Origin: G963662905 sp965230045
GTDB lineage: Bacteria; Bacteroidota; Bacteroidia; Bacteroidales; WRLA01
Reading direction: 5' to 3'
NCBI GenBank assembly: GCA_965230045.1
Contig: OZ245940.1
Span: forward strand, 4,960,001 to 5,024,000
DNA: 64,000 nt
Positions within the stretch are counted from its first letter, which is position 1, and every line of letters begins with the position of its first letter. The notes under the pieces are model-generated. The model made no database searches. It worked only from the letters and a program-made list of their open reading frames with translations, and was not told the origin of the DNA. Position numbers and translations under genes: made by a program. Shown in pieces: positions 26,521 to 35,421 of the stretch.

Positions 26521-28084
26521 CTACATAGGTGACTTCATCAGAATCGGTGAGCGGACTTTGAATAGATACAGGCTTGTTTCGCTCCGGGAATTTGCCAATG
26601 GCCGTGGTGTCGTAATAGGTTGTAATGTGCTTCCTTGAACGTGCTATGGTTAACGAGTCCAATATTTCAAAGAAGTCAAAGTCGAGCATATCCAACAGCT
26701 TCTCAGTGGTGCGCTCTGCCGTTTCGTATTTGCTCCAAATATTAAATGCTTGCTGTGCTTTTCTAAAAATCTGGTTTATTCCGCTCTGTGTATCTAATTT
26801 TTCGTCAATTTTCTCTGCATCACCTTCATAGGCTAATGCTAATTGGTTACGTAAGTCATTGAACCTATTATTGACAGGAGTAGCGGAGAGCATCATCACC
26901 TTAGTTTCAATGCCTTCCTGAATGACCTTGCGCATCAACTTTTGGTAACGATTCTCTTTGCCGACTACTGTATTGTTATTTCTGAAATTGTGAGATTCAT
27001 CTATTACTATGAGGCCGTAATTACCCCAATTTACATTTGCTAATTCACGTCCATTACTGAAACCACGCTCTCGACTCAAATCTGTATGGAATAACACATC
27101 ATACCTGAATCTATCGGCAGCTAATATGTTGTTCTTGTCGTTGTGGCGGTAGGTATTCCAATTGGCTTCTAACTTTTTGGGGCAAAGTACCAAAACGTCT
27201 TTGTTCCGCATTTCATAGTACTTGATAACCCCTAAAGCTGAGAAGGTTTTACCTAAACCAACCGAATCTGCCAAAATGCAACCTTTGTACTTCTCTAATT
27301 TGTTGATTGCACCAATGACCGCATCCTGCTGAAAGTTGTAGAGCTTCTTCCATACCAAGGTGTCTTTAAAGCCGATCTGTTCATTGGGTAGGTTATCCAA
27401 AGACAAATCATCTAAAAAGTCATTGAATATGTTATAAAGCGTAATGAAGTAGATAAACTCAGGACTGTTCTCTTTATAGGCACTCTCAAAGTAATCTTGC
27501 ACCTTCTGCGTTACATCCTTCAGGTCTTCTTCATTCTCCCACACCTGATTGAACCAGTCTAAGAAAGCTTTGCTGTCAGGATATTCCGATTTTTGGATAA
27601 GGGTAGGGAAGCCTTTTTTGTGTGTTATTCCTAAATCGGAAGTGGTGAAACCACTGACGTTTGAATAGGCTTGAGCATTCTTATTGCCCTGGTTTACATG
27701 TATCATCCCGTTTAAGGGTTGATTATTGTGCTTGTTGGATTTGAACGTGACCTTCTGCTTTACCCACCTTGAGCACTCTTTGGCAATGGCTCTTTGATTG
27801 AGTTGATTCATTAATCTCAATTCAAATTCTCCACCGCACAGCTCTGATTCTCTTACGATATGAGGTATATAGAACTTTCTGCTTTCTTTCTGAAACTTCT
27901 CTTCAATAAAAGTAGGTGAGCTAAAAATAAAACGCAGTTCATCAATTTTTCCTAATTCCTTTTTCAATGCTTCAAAAGCATAGATAGAGAATGTGGAAGC
28001 GGCAATACTGAGCTTACTGCCTTTTCTTATGGTCTCCTTCAGATCATCACCCAAACGTGTATTTACATTGTCGATTAGCTTCAT
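26521..28084 (-). pseudogene. 5' part of interrupted PLD/SNF2-type helicase
   Basis: N-terminal half of the helicase. Residues about 1-170 look like a phospholipase D-like domain (SKLSIAASTFSIYAFEAL, then HVNQGNKNAQAYSNVSGFTTSDLG). The first RecA domain follows: NFQQDAVIGAI (Q motif), GCILADSVGLGKTFSALGVI (Walker A, about 270-280), VLVLCPKKLEANW, LIVIDESHNFRN (DESH box) and VMMLSATPVNNR (motif III). After the IS junction the frame runs 15 codons into the element and stops at 26471. A truncated protein of 537 aa could be made, but without the second RecA domain it should not translocate DNA. It starts 6 bases after the small-protein stop. Confidence 0.88.
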
Positions 28085-28090
28085 AAGTTA

Positions 28091-28345
28091 TCAGCCATAG
28101 TATTTTTCATCATCACTTAATTCTTTTATTAAGTGGGAACAATTTCGTCCTTCTGCCCAAATCAATGTGGACTTCCAGCGTTCACTTTTCTCAGAATCTG
28201 AACTAAAATTCCAACCTGCGAGAATGAGTGGTGTTGGGGGTTTATTTCCTTTTGAATCAAGTTCTTTCTTCCAATAATTATCTAAGCGTTGGTGTATTTC
28301 ATGCCAAACTTTTGGAATAGGTGATATGAATTCTTTATTATTCAT
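28091..28345 (-). CDS. Small hypothetical protein of the defence operon
   Basis: An 84-aa protein with no transmembrane segment. It is rich in Trp (five residues: VWHEIHQRLDNYWKKEL, LILAGWNFSSD, ERWKSTLIWAEGRN). I recognise no family. Its ATG shares a base with the Res stop (TAATG) and it ends 6 bases before the helicase start, so it is firmly part of the operon. A small adaptor or inhibitor is a guess only. Confidence 0.7.
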   Translation of the reverse strand: MNNKEFISPIPKVWHEIHQRLDNYWKKELDSKGNKPPTPLILAGWNFSSDSEKSERWKSTLIWAEGRNCSHLIKELSDDEKYYG

Positions 28346-31300
28346 TAACTCAGTTGTACAATGTCCATTAATTTTTCGTAGCCACTTACTTTCTCAAACC
28401 TCACTTCTGCACCGCTTATCTCTTTGAAATGCTCCGAAGCACAATGGATTTTTAGTTTTTCTATTTCTCGCAAGTCCATATCTGAATCAGATCCTTTGGT
28501 CTCCGCTACAAAGTAGATATGGCGCACTTTGTCCTTATCGAATACAATTGCCCAATCTGGACTGTAGTTGGCTACTGGTGTAGATACATAGAAGCTTTTA
28601 GGAAGTTTGGCATAGACCACAACTTCGGTGCTGTTTTCTAATGCAGTAGCAAAGTCTGATTCAATCTTAGAGTCTGAAGTCAGGAAGTCGTAAATGTGCT
28701 TTTTAAGCAATTTTGACTTACGCAGGGCAGATTTATCATTGGTAAATACGGTCTTGGCATCATGCCTTTCTTCCGTCTTGTGATAGACTATGTTGTTGAT
28801 AATCAAGCTCGCCTTCACTTCGTTGATCAGCTTGCTGCATTTACCAATAAACTCTTCCGGATTCTTTCGGATCAGCAAGAACTTCTCCTGCTTTATTTTC
28901 TTGAGTATCTCTACTATGGTTCTGCGGGTGAGGTTGGTTTGCACTTCTATTTCACCCACTATATCATAGATTGTATTGGAATACAAATCATTCTTGAGTT
29001 TCATGTATTGGCGTTTGGATTCCTTCACCAAGCTGCCTTCTTTCATTTGCTCCGCTGTACCATCTTCTAATTCACCTGTCTTTACTTCATATACACGGTC
29101 TCCAATATTAAGCTGTGCATCTATTTTTACTTTAGAATCCTGGATAAGCCGCTCTGTATCAAACTGTACTTCGTAAATGGTTTTTAGGTTAATCTTGTCC
29201 CAAAGCGCTTGGAACTCTTTCTTAGCAAAGTTCTTGTTGGTGTTAAGAATTACCGTTTTACGTTCATCTTCTGGTTTAAACTCAGCACCTGTGTAGATGG
29301 ACTGCAGTAGCTTACATACCGATTCCTGGTACGGTTCAAGCTTTTCGGGTAAGGCAACTTTGCCTTGCTCAATCAGCTCTTTTCCTTTAGGTGTAATCTT
29401 GTAGTCTTCGTCAATGACTTCACCAACAATGAGCTTAAATTGAAGCTTCTTGGCATCATCTTCGGTAAGACGTAATTCTTCACCCTGCTCGTTGGTAACA
29501 AGCTTGCTCACGAAGTAATCTACTTCTGCTTTCTGAGGACGGTCTTTGAGCGTATCAGCTATTTCTTTCTGTAGTCCTTTGGCAAAGGCTTCATAGCTTT
29601 CCGAAGCAATAACCGTTAATTTGTTCATCTCATGCACCTGATCGCCAATCAATTCAAAATCCTGACGAATACCTTTTTCATTAACACAAAGACGCATTCC
29701 ACGCCCAACTTCCTGTCTGCGCCTGGTTAAACTGCCACTTTCAGCGTGTTTTAAGGCACATATTTGGAAGACATTCGGGTTATCCCAACCTTCCTTTAAA
29801 GCAGAGTGTGAGAAGATAAAACGGGTAGGTTCTTCAAAGCTGAGTAGCCTTTCCTTGTCTTTCATAATCAAGTCATAGGCTGAAACATCCTCTGATTCTT
29901 CTTTGCCGCGCTTCACCGTTGGATCTACCGTTTTCCCTTTCTTGTCTATCGAGAAGTAGCCATTGTGTACCTGGTCTGCAGAATCTCTTTTAAGGTATTC
30001 TCCAAAGTTCGTAGGCATATAGCCTTTATGCACTTTGCTTGGGTCTGTATCTTTTAGAAAGTCATTGTATTCCTGCTGAAACAGGTCTAAGAACTCGTTC
30101 TTGACTTTGTTGTATTCTTCTTCAAAAATTTGAGCGTACTCACCCAATTGCTGGTCTCCTGATTCATCATACACTCGGTATTTCTCTACGGTATCAATGA
30201 AGAATAGAGATAAAACTTTTATGCCCTGACCAAAGAGCTGCTTTTCCTTTTGCAGGTGGGATAGAATACATTCTCTTATCTGTACCCTGCGAAAAGTATG
30301 TTCATCTTTATCATTGAGAATATCACCTGGATATACATTCTGACCATTGACCACTATTTTATTCAGATAGCCATTGATTTCTGTGACAGTTTGGTTTTTA
30401 TAAGCGGGCATATTTCCTGATTGCTCATAAATATTGTAGCCTTCAGCTACTTTTACTCGTTTTTTGCTGATTGAACCTGAAGCTGTGCGTTTTTCATGCT
30501 CAATGACTGCATAAGGGGGCTTGGTGGTGCTGAGGCTTATATTCTCCAAATAGAGATAGCCATTAGTACCTGTTGAACCTTTTAAGTTGATACCCTTTAC
30601 CTGTATTTTCTTGACCAACCGCTTGTTGTAAGCATCCAGGGCATCTAAACGATAGACTTTATTGTACTCCACCTTGTGCGTAGCTGAATAACGTAACGTG
30701 AAGAGCGGATTAAAGTCTTGCATACTCTCTAAGGTTCTTGCTCCATCTACTGATTGCGGCTCATCTATGATTAATATTGGGTTGGTTTGGGCAATGATCT
30801 CAATAGGCTTGCGCGTACCAAATTGGTCTAACTCCTGATAGATACGTCTGGCATCTTTACCACGAGCATTGAATGCCTGGGTATTGATTATCATCACACT
30901 GATACGGCTATCAGAAGCAAAATTCTCAATATCCTGTGGGCGGCCTGAGTTGTAAATGAATGGATTGATCTTATGTCCGTAAAGTTCTTGAAAGTGGTCT
31001 TGTGTTACCTGGAATGACTTATAAACTCCTTCACGAATGGCAATGCTGGGAACGATGACAATGAACTTACTCCAACCGTACTTTTTATGTAGTTCATACA
31101 TGCTGCGGATATAAGTATAGGTTTTGCCTGTACCTGTTTCCATTTCTATGGTTAGGTTGTAACCCAACTTTACACCACGAGGACGTTCTATTTGTTGGCT
31201 TTCATGCAGGTCGTTCTCCTTTTGAACTTCCTGAATGTTCTTCAGCACCTGCGTTTCCATGAGTTGGATAGCAGCGTTGCGGTAGCCAATTTCTTCTTCT

Positions 31301-31473
31301 ATTTCAAAGTCTATGGTTTGAACCCCTGTAGCCGCTTGCTTGGCTTTACGCATAAGCTCTTTGCTGCGTTCCAGGGTGAAACGATTGGTTTTGAGTGGTT
31401 GCCCTTCAAAGCAATCGACTACAGCATGAACTGCACTAACTTGAAAGTCTTGTTCTTTAAACTGTAGCTTCAT
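28345..31473 (-). CDS. Type III restriction enzyme Res-like helicase-nuclease
   Basis: 1042-aa ATP-dependent restriction subunit that would partner the Mod protein. Walker A METGTGKTYTY is near residue 113. FIVIVPSIAIREG and the DEAD-like box LIIDEPQSVDG (about 240) follow. Motif V/VI-like stretches are FIFSHSALKEGWDNPNVFQICAL and RRRQEVGRGMRL. The C-terminus has a PD-(D/E)xK-type nuclease pattern, YSPDWAIVF then IYFVAETKGSDSD (about 955-985). Length is normal for Res. The ATG overlaps the ORF6N-PLD stop by 4 bases (ATGA) and its stop overlaps the small gene. It appears intact. Confidence 0.92.
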   Translation of the reverse strand: MKLQFKEQDFQVSAVHAVVDCFEGQPLKTNRFTLERSKELMRKAKQAATGVQTIDFEIEEEIGYRNAAIQLMETQVLKNIQEVQKENDLHESQQIERPRGVKLGYNLTIEMETGTGKTYTYIRSMYELHKKYGWSKFIVIVPSIAIREGVYKSFQVTQDHFQELYGHKINPFIYNSGRPQDIENFASDSRISVMIINTQAFNARGKDARRIYQELDQFGTRKPIEIIAQTNPILIIDEPQSVDGARTLESMQDFNPLFTLRYSATHKVEYNKVYRLDALDAYNKRLVKKIQVKGINLKGSTGTNGYLYLENISLSTTKPPYAVIEHEKRTASGSISKKRVKVAEGYNIYEQSGNMPAYKNQTVTEINGYLNKIVVNGQNVYPGDILNDKDEHTFRRVQIRECILSHLQKEKQLFGQGIKVLSLFFIDTVEKYRVYDESGDQQLGEYAQIFEEEYNKVKNEFLDLFQQEYNDFLKDTDPSKVHKGYMPTNFGEYLKRDSADQVHNGYFSIDKKGKTVDPTVKRGKEESEDVSAYDLIMKDKERLLSFEEPTRFIFSHSALKEGWDNPNVFQICALKHAESGSLTRRRQEVGRGMRLCVNEKGIRQDFELIGDQVHEMNKLTVIASESYEAFAKGLQKEIADTLKDRPQKAEVDYFVSKLVTNEQGEELRLTEDDAKKLQFKLIVGEVIDEDYKITPKGKELIEQGKVALPEKLEPYQESVCKLLQSIYTGAEFKPEDERKTVILNTNKNFAKKEFQALWDKINLKTIYEVQFDTERLIQDSKVKIDAQLNIGDRVYEVKTGELEDGTAEQMKEGSLVKESKRQYMKLKNDLYSNTIYDIVGEIEVQTNLTRRTIVEILKKIKQEKFLLIRKNPEEFIGKCSKLINEVKASLIINNIVYHKTEERHDAKTVFTNDKSALRKSKLLKKHIYDFLTSDSKIESDFATALENSTEVVVYAKLPKSFYVSTPVANYSPDWAIVFDKDKVRHIYFVAETKGSDSDMDLREIEKLKIHCASEHFKEISGAEVRFEKVSGYEKLMDIVQLS

Positions 31474-32351
31474 AAAGCATTAATTTTATTGATTATTGAT
31501 ACCGCATCTGCTTGCAATTGTGTGAATGCAAACCATTTTTTACCAAGATCCTTTATAGAAGCCCCGATATGATATACTTGGTTTCCATCAAGAATCATAA
31601 AGCGGTCATGAGCATCTTTGAAAACAACAGCTTTTGCTTTAGGGTACTGACCATTATGTTTTTCTATATCAAGTTGAAGTTGCTTGGATATGGTTTTTGT
31701 GTAAATGATTACTTCTACTTCCTTATTTCTCTTTGAAAGAAGTGTGAGAACGGTGTCATCAACATAATTGTCGATGATCTGGATTGACTTTTTTGCCGTT
31801 CTAATCAAATCGGAAACAAAAGCATAGGCATCATAGGTTTCACCATTAAAAAAGACCCCCTGTTTTGGTAGCTGATTTTTCGATTCTAAAGCTTTAAACA
31901 CTTTATCGAATTTTTGATCGTGATCTGCTAATTTCAATTGAATACCATCCATTCTTTGTAATAAGCCTGTATGAGAACTAATCACTTTTCTCATCTCTAC
32001 AAAAGCATCTATGATTTGAAGGCTTACCTGAATGGCTGTGGAACTTTTTAATACTGCTGAAAGCATGGCTACTCCTTGTTCGGTGAAGGCATAAGGCATA
32101 GAGGAAGAATGCTTGAGGGTTTCTAACCGGTCACAATTTGTGACCAGTTCATCTCTCTCCTTTGTGGTAAGTTGAAATCGAAACTTTTCAGGAAACCTTT
32201 CTATGTTTCTTTTAACCGCTTGATTTAGCACTTTAGTTTCTACACCGTACATTTCTGCGATGTCACGATCTATCATTACTTGGGTATTTCGTATGCTGAA
32301 AATCCTATTTTCTACTTCTTTTTGGCTGTATTTCTGTATTTCATTACTCAT
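31470..32351 (-). CDS. ORF6N DNA-binding domain fused to a PLD-like domain
   Basis: A 293-aa protein. Residues about 10-100 form an ORF6N (KilA-N-related) domain: NRIFSIRNTQVMIDRDIAEMYGV, RFPEKFRFQLT and PYAFTEQGVAMLSAVL. A helical linker (RMDGIQLKLADHDQKFDKVF) follows. Residues about 165-290 resemble a phospholipase D-like fold (SIQIIDNYVDDTVLTLLS, VEVIIYTKT, AHDRFMILDGNQVYHIGAS) with a single H-D-R motif in place of the full HKD. It may regulate the operon: two 17-bp palindromes lie just before its start and a third lies inside it. It overlaps Res by 4 bases. Confidence 0.82.
   Translation of the reverse strand: MSNEIQKYSQKEVENRIFSIRNTQVMIDRDIAEMYGVETKVLNQAVKRNIERFPEKFRFQLTTKERDELVTNCDRLETLKHSSSMPYAFTEQGVAMLSAVLKSSTAIQVSLQIIDAFVEMRKVISSHTGLLQRMDGIQLKLADHDQKFDKVFKALESKNQLPKQGVFFNGETYDAYAFVSDLIRTAKKSIQIIDNYVDDTVLTLLSKRNKEVEVIIYTKTISKQLQLDIEKHNGQYPKAKAVVFKDAHDRFMILDGNQVYHIGASIKDLGKKWFAFTQLQADAVSIINKINAL
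32129..32145. promoter_or_regulatory. 17-bp palindrome inside the ORF6N-PLD gene
   Basis: GGTCACAATTTGTGACC, a perfect palindrome round a central T. Same pattern as the tandem pair at 32358-32391. It encodes part of the conserved LVTNCDR stretch, so its symmetry could also be a by-product of codons. Confidence 0.45.
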
Positions 32352-32357
32352 TTAAGT

Positions 32358-32391
32358 GGTCACATTTTGTTGCCGGTCGCAATTTGCGACC
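32358..32391. promoter_or_regulatory. Two adjacent 17-bp palindromes before ORF6N-PLD (candidate operators)
   Basis: GGTCACATTTTGTTGCC (32358-32374, imperfect) is followed without a gap by GGTCGCAATTTGCGACC (32375-32391, perfect). Together they fill most of the 43-base gap between the mod stop (32395) and the ORF6N-PLD start (32351). Consensus GGTCRCAWTTTGYGACC. Could be an operator or a hairpin controlling the downstream genes. Confidence 0.6.
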
Positions 32392-32394
32392 GCT

Positions 32395-34413
32395 TTAAAT
32401 CACTTTCATTTCAATTTCGTATTTCAAGCTGCCGTCTGGTTTTCTTGGACTCAGCTGTTTGAGCAACTGCTTTACATTCAGTTTGGCAGTATCATCTTTA
32501 AAACCACTATCTTTAAATACAATTCTTAAAGGTTCATCTTTAGCAATGGCTTTGGCAAAGTCTTCATCAATGCCATCATCAAAACAAGCATAGAGCGAGT
32601 TCTCGGCTACTTTAAAGACCTTCTTGCCTGATACTTCAACCTGCTCAATTTTGAGCGATAGGGGCAAGCCCCAATCCAACATCACCTGTGCCAATAAATC
32701 ATCTGCGGTGCGGTCTGACTTTACATTGTCTGCAAAGAGGTCTAAGTTGCCTTGGTCATAATCTTGTGGTTTGTAATAGACATCTTGCATGTTGCTGCTG
32801 TCTAGGCGATAGACACGGAAGCCATAATCCTGCTCATCTTTAAAGTTCGCAAACAGGCCGTCTTTTTTTGCTTTTTCTTTTTTTTCATCTTTGATTTTCT
32901 TGGCTGCTCTACGGATTCGTTCTTTACCTATTTCGCAGATATTTTTAAAACCTGCTTTATAAGCTTCACTTTTTTCTCCTGTCTCTTCAGGGAGTTGGAC
33001 TTGAATGTGTTTTCGATTATTCTGCTCTTTGGCATTTAATGATAATACGGAATGAGCTGAAGTCGATGAGCCTGCGAAAAAGTCTAAAATAATGTCATCA
33101 GAATCAGTGAGCATCTCGATTAATTCGGCTAACACTAATTCGTCTTTTGGAAAATCAAAAATATTTCCATCCATGAGATTTCTTAGTCGTTTAGAAGCCG
33201 CCCGACCATCCTGATAGAAAACACTATACGGTGTTTGTTCTTCGCTATCGGATAAGTACTTTTTAAGGCAAGGAACACTTGTTTCATCTTCACCAAATTG
33301 AACTCGGTCTTCTTCAATCCATTTTGACATTTTGACTTTATCTGGTGTTATCCAACCCCTTGAAGGAACCTTAACAGGTCTATTTGTTATGGGGTGTAAA
33401 ACTTCATACTTTGGTCCACCACCTCCGGGCCAAGAAATATCAGCAGGAAAATAAATACCCTTTTTATCAATATGGTTATAGTGCTTATGGGCTTTGGACG
33501 GGTGACCATCAGCTAAATTTTTAAACCATTCTTTCAAGCTCTTGGTTGCTTCTTTAAAATTGTCTTTTAACTCCGATTTGAGCTTTTTCTCAATTTTATA
33601 TATCTCATCCAACCCTTTTTTTCTTTGACGCCAGATTACTTTCTCTTCTCTAAGTTTATCTCTGTCTCTTGCATATGAGACAATATATTCGTGTGATACA
33701 GAAATTAATTTGGAATCATTTTTCCTTCCTGCTGCCCAAACCATATCACCAACAAAGTTTGACTGACCAAAAAGATCATCACACATTTGTCTAAGTCTTG
33801 GATGTTCACTTTCATCACATGAGATAAAAATTGCCCCGTCATGTTTAAGAAGATTCCTTGCCAACTTCAATCTCGGGTACATCATGCTTAACCAATCCGA
33901 ATGATAGCGTCCTGCCGTTTCAGGGTTGGCTACCAGGCGTTGGTTGTACTCGTTTTTTTGTCCGCTATCTATGAGTTCTTCCTGAGCATCTTTGCTAAAA
34001 TTGTCTTTGTAGACAAAGTCTTTACCGGTATTGTAAGGCGGGTCTATGTAGATCATCTTAATCTTACCCAGGTAGCTTTCTTGCAGCAGCTTGAGCACTT
34101 CCAGGTTATCGCCTTCTATGTAGAGGTTTTCAGTGTTGTCAAAATCTACGGAGTCTTCTCGAACAGGGCGCAGGGTTTTGGTAGTAGGTAGATTGGCTGT
34201 TACTATGGCTTCTCGCTTGCCAGGCCACTCTAAACGGTAACGCTCTTTGTTGCCTTCTACCACGGCATGGCTCAGCTCTTGTTTGAGCAGGTCAAAGTCA
34301 ATGGCTTTGCCTTCGGCACTTTCCGTAAGGCAGTTGGGAAAAAGGGCGGCTAACTTTTCAAAGTTTTCGTTCACCAAGTCGGGTGATTTGAGGTCTAATT
34401 TTTCTATATCCAT
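32395..34413 (-). CDS. Type III-like DNA adenine methyltransferase (Mod)
   Basis: 672-aa beta-class N6-adenine methyltransferase that would protect host DNA at the recognition site. MIYIDPPYNTG (motif IV, about residue 125) comes before LDFFAGSSTSAHS (motif I, about 445). The target recognition region lies between them, as in type III Mod proteins. The segment SDWLSMMYPRLKLARNLLKHDG fits the family (quoted in part: SDWLSMMYPRLKLARN). The C-terminal 150 residues (GFRVYRLDSSNMQDV, then DLLAQVMLDWGLPLSLKIE) are typical of Mod with a separate Res partner. The start is the ATG at 34413; an upstream TTG at 34440 is less likely. First gene of the operon. Confidence 0.92.
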   Translation of the reverse strand: MDIEKLDLKSPDLVNENFEKLAALFPNCLTESAEGKAIDFDLLKQELSHAVVEGNKERYRLEWPGKREAIVTANLPTTKTLRPVREDSVDFDNTENLYIEGDNLEVLKLLQESYLGKIKMIYIDPPYNTGKDFVYKDNFSKDAQEELIDSGQKNEYNQRLVANPETAGRYHSDWLSMMYPRLKLARNLLKHDGAIFISCDESEHPRLRQMCDDLFGQSNFVGDMVWAAGRKNDSKLISVSHEYIVSYARDRDKLREEKVIWRQRKKGLDEIYKIEKKLKSELKDNFKEATKSLKEWFKNLADGHPSKAHKHYNHIDKKGIYFPADISWPGGGGPKYEVLHPITNRPVKVPSRGWITPDKVKMSKWIEEDRVQFGEDETSVPCLKKYLSDSEEQTPYSVFYQDGRAASKRLRNLMDGNIFDFPKDELVLAELIEMLTDSDDIILDFFAGSSTSAHSVLSLNAKEQNNRKHIQVQLPEETGEKSEAYKAGFKNICEIGKERIRRAAKKIKDEKKEKAKKDGLFANFKDEQDYGFRVYRLDSSNMQDVYYKPQDYDQGNLDLFADNVKSDRTADDLLAQVMLDWGLPLSLKIEQVEVSGKKVFKVAENSLYACFDDGIDEDFAKAIAKDEPLRIVFKDSGFKDDTAKLNVKQLLKQLSPRKPDGSLKYEIEMKVI

Positions 34414-34440
34414 GAGATTAAACTTCTTTCTTTGAATCAA

Positions 34441-35239
34441 TTAGAACCATAAAAATATCAGAATAAATACTCGCTCAATTATTATGAGAATTAGTAGGCG
34501 TGGCTGCTGTCTGTTCTGTGCTTAAGCATTTATCGCGCCATACTCCTTTCTCAGCAGTTGTTCAAGTCATTTTTGGGATTTACCCTATGTTTCCAATACT
34601 TCTAATATATGGTTCTTATTTCATGTGTTGTTTAAAAACCAAAAGTAAAAATTAATCCGTTTCTATCGTAATAAAGCAGTGTATTTGTTGCCAACAAATT
34701 GCTATAGAAAAGATTTTGATGGATATAGTTGACGCCCTGTCTCGTTTCAGTCCACAATGTCTCACGGATCTACGGAATTATTCTTGTGCTAAAACCAGTT
34801 ACTTCGGCAAGCTCAGCAATGGCATCCCGAAACTTCGCGGACGCCTCGATTTTCGGTGCAGCGAAAGCACTTCTGCAAGCTTACTTCTGCAAGCTCAGTT
34901 CATTTCGGCAGGCGCAATACAGCACACGCAGTATTTCAGTTTGTCTTTGACGTTTTATTGGCAAAGACAAAAAACATCCAATTTTAATTGTGGATACATT
35001 TCGCCCATTCATTAAGCCTGGTTATACATTATTATAATACTGATTGACAAGGTGGCTTTTTGCAGATAAGATCGCTCAGCCTGTTGGAAAATTTCCAGAG
35101 AAAAATTTTCGGCCTGAACACTGGAAAAGCAACCTTTTAGTTTTTAGAATTTCAAAAAATGCTTTTCAGGAATTAAAATCACGGATGTACATTGGGATTT
35201 ATTTGCGGGAGTTTTGTGTACCATTCTGTGTACCATCAA
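34441..35239. other. Leader region of the defence operon
   Basis: About 800 bases without a credible gene. TACTTTTG on the minus strand (34640-34647) is a possible -7 box for mod with a leader of about 220 nt. Segments such as ACTTCGGCAAGCTCAG (34800-34815) recall words in the repeats E1 and E2. A doubled TGTGTACCAT (35218-35236) sits next to the tRNA terminator. No integrase remnant can be recognised. Confidence 0.4.
34683..34699. promoter_or_regulatory. 17-bp palindrome upstream of mod
   Basis: ATTTGTTGCCAACAAAT is a perfect inverted repeat with a central C, 36 bases upstream of the candidate -7 box at 34640-34647. It could bind a dimeric regulator. Its sequence differs from the ORF6N-linked palindromes. 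Confidence 0.4.
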
Positions 35240-35273
35240 CAAAAAAACCTGCTACAAATTTCTTTGTAACAGG
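35240..35273 (-). terminator. Rho-independent terminator of tRNA-Ala
   Basis: On the minus strand CCTGTTACAAA and TTTGTAGCAGG form an 11-bp stem (one mismatch) with a GAAA-type loop, followed by seven T residues. It lies 14 bases after the tRNA 3' end. Confidence 0.85.
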
Positions 35274-35286
35274 CTGATTTTCAGAG

Positions 35287-35360
35287 TGGAGAATAGCGGA
35301 ATCGAACCGCTGACCTTTTGACTGCCAGTCAAACGCTCTAGCCAACTGAGCTAATCCCCC
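35287..35360 (-). tRNA. tRNA-Ala (anticodon GGC)
   Basis: 74-base cloverleaf read on the minus strand. The 7-bp acceptor stem GGGGGAT/ATTCTCC includes a G3-U70 wobble, the alanine identity element. The D-arm is GCTC...GAGC, the anticodon stem TTTGA/TCAAA with loop CTGGCAG (anticodon GGC), and the T-arm AGCGG-TTCGATT-CCGCT. The discriminator base is A. CCA is not encoded. A strong terminator follows. The gene borders the defence island, a common insertion neighbourhood, but no duplicated tRNA end is seen on the far side. Confidence 0.95.
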
Positions 35361-35421
35361 ATGAATTTGTGAACGGACTGCAAAAATACACAAAAATATT
35401 TTCGGAGCAAGAAAAATGTGA

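Noticed and set aside
34716..35015. Short plus-strand frames in the mod leader region
   Set aside because: Low-complexity composition, overlapping frames and repeat-like words; no protein evidence.
35199..35393. Minus-strand open frame across the tRNA gene
   Set aside because: It covers tRNA-Ala and its terminator and has no recognisable protein features.
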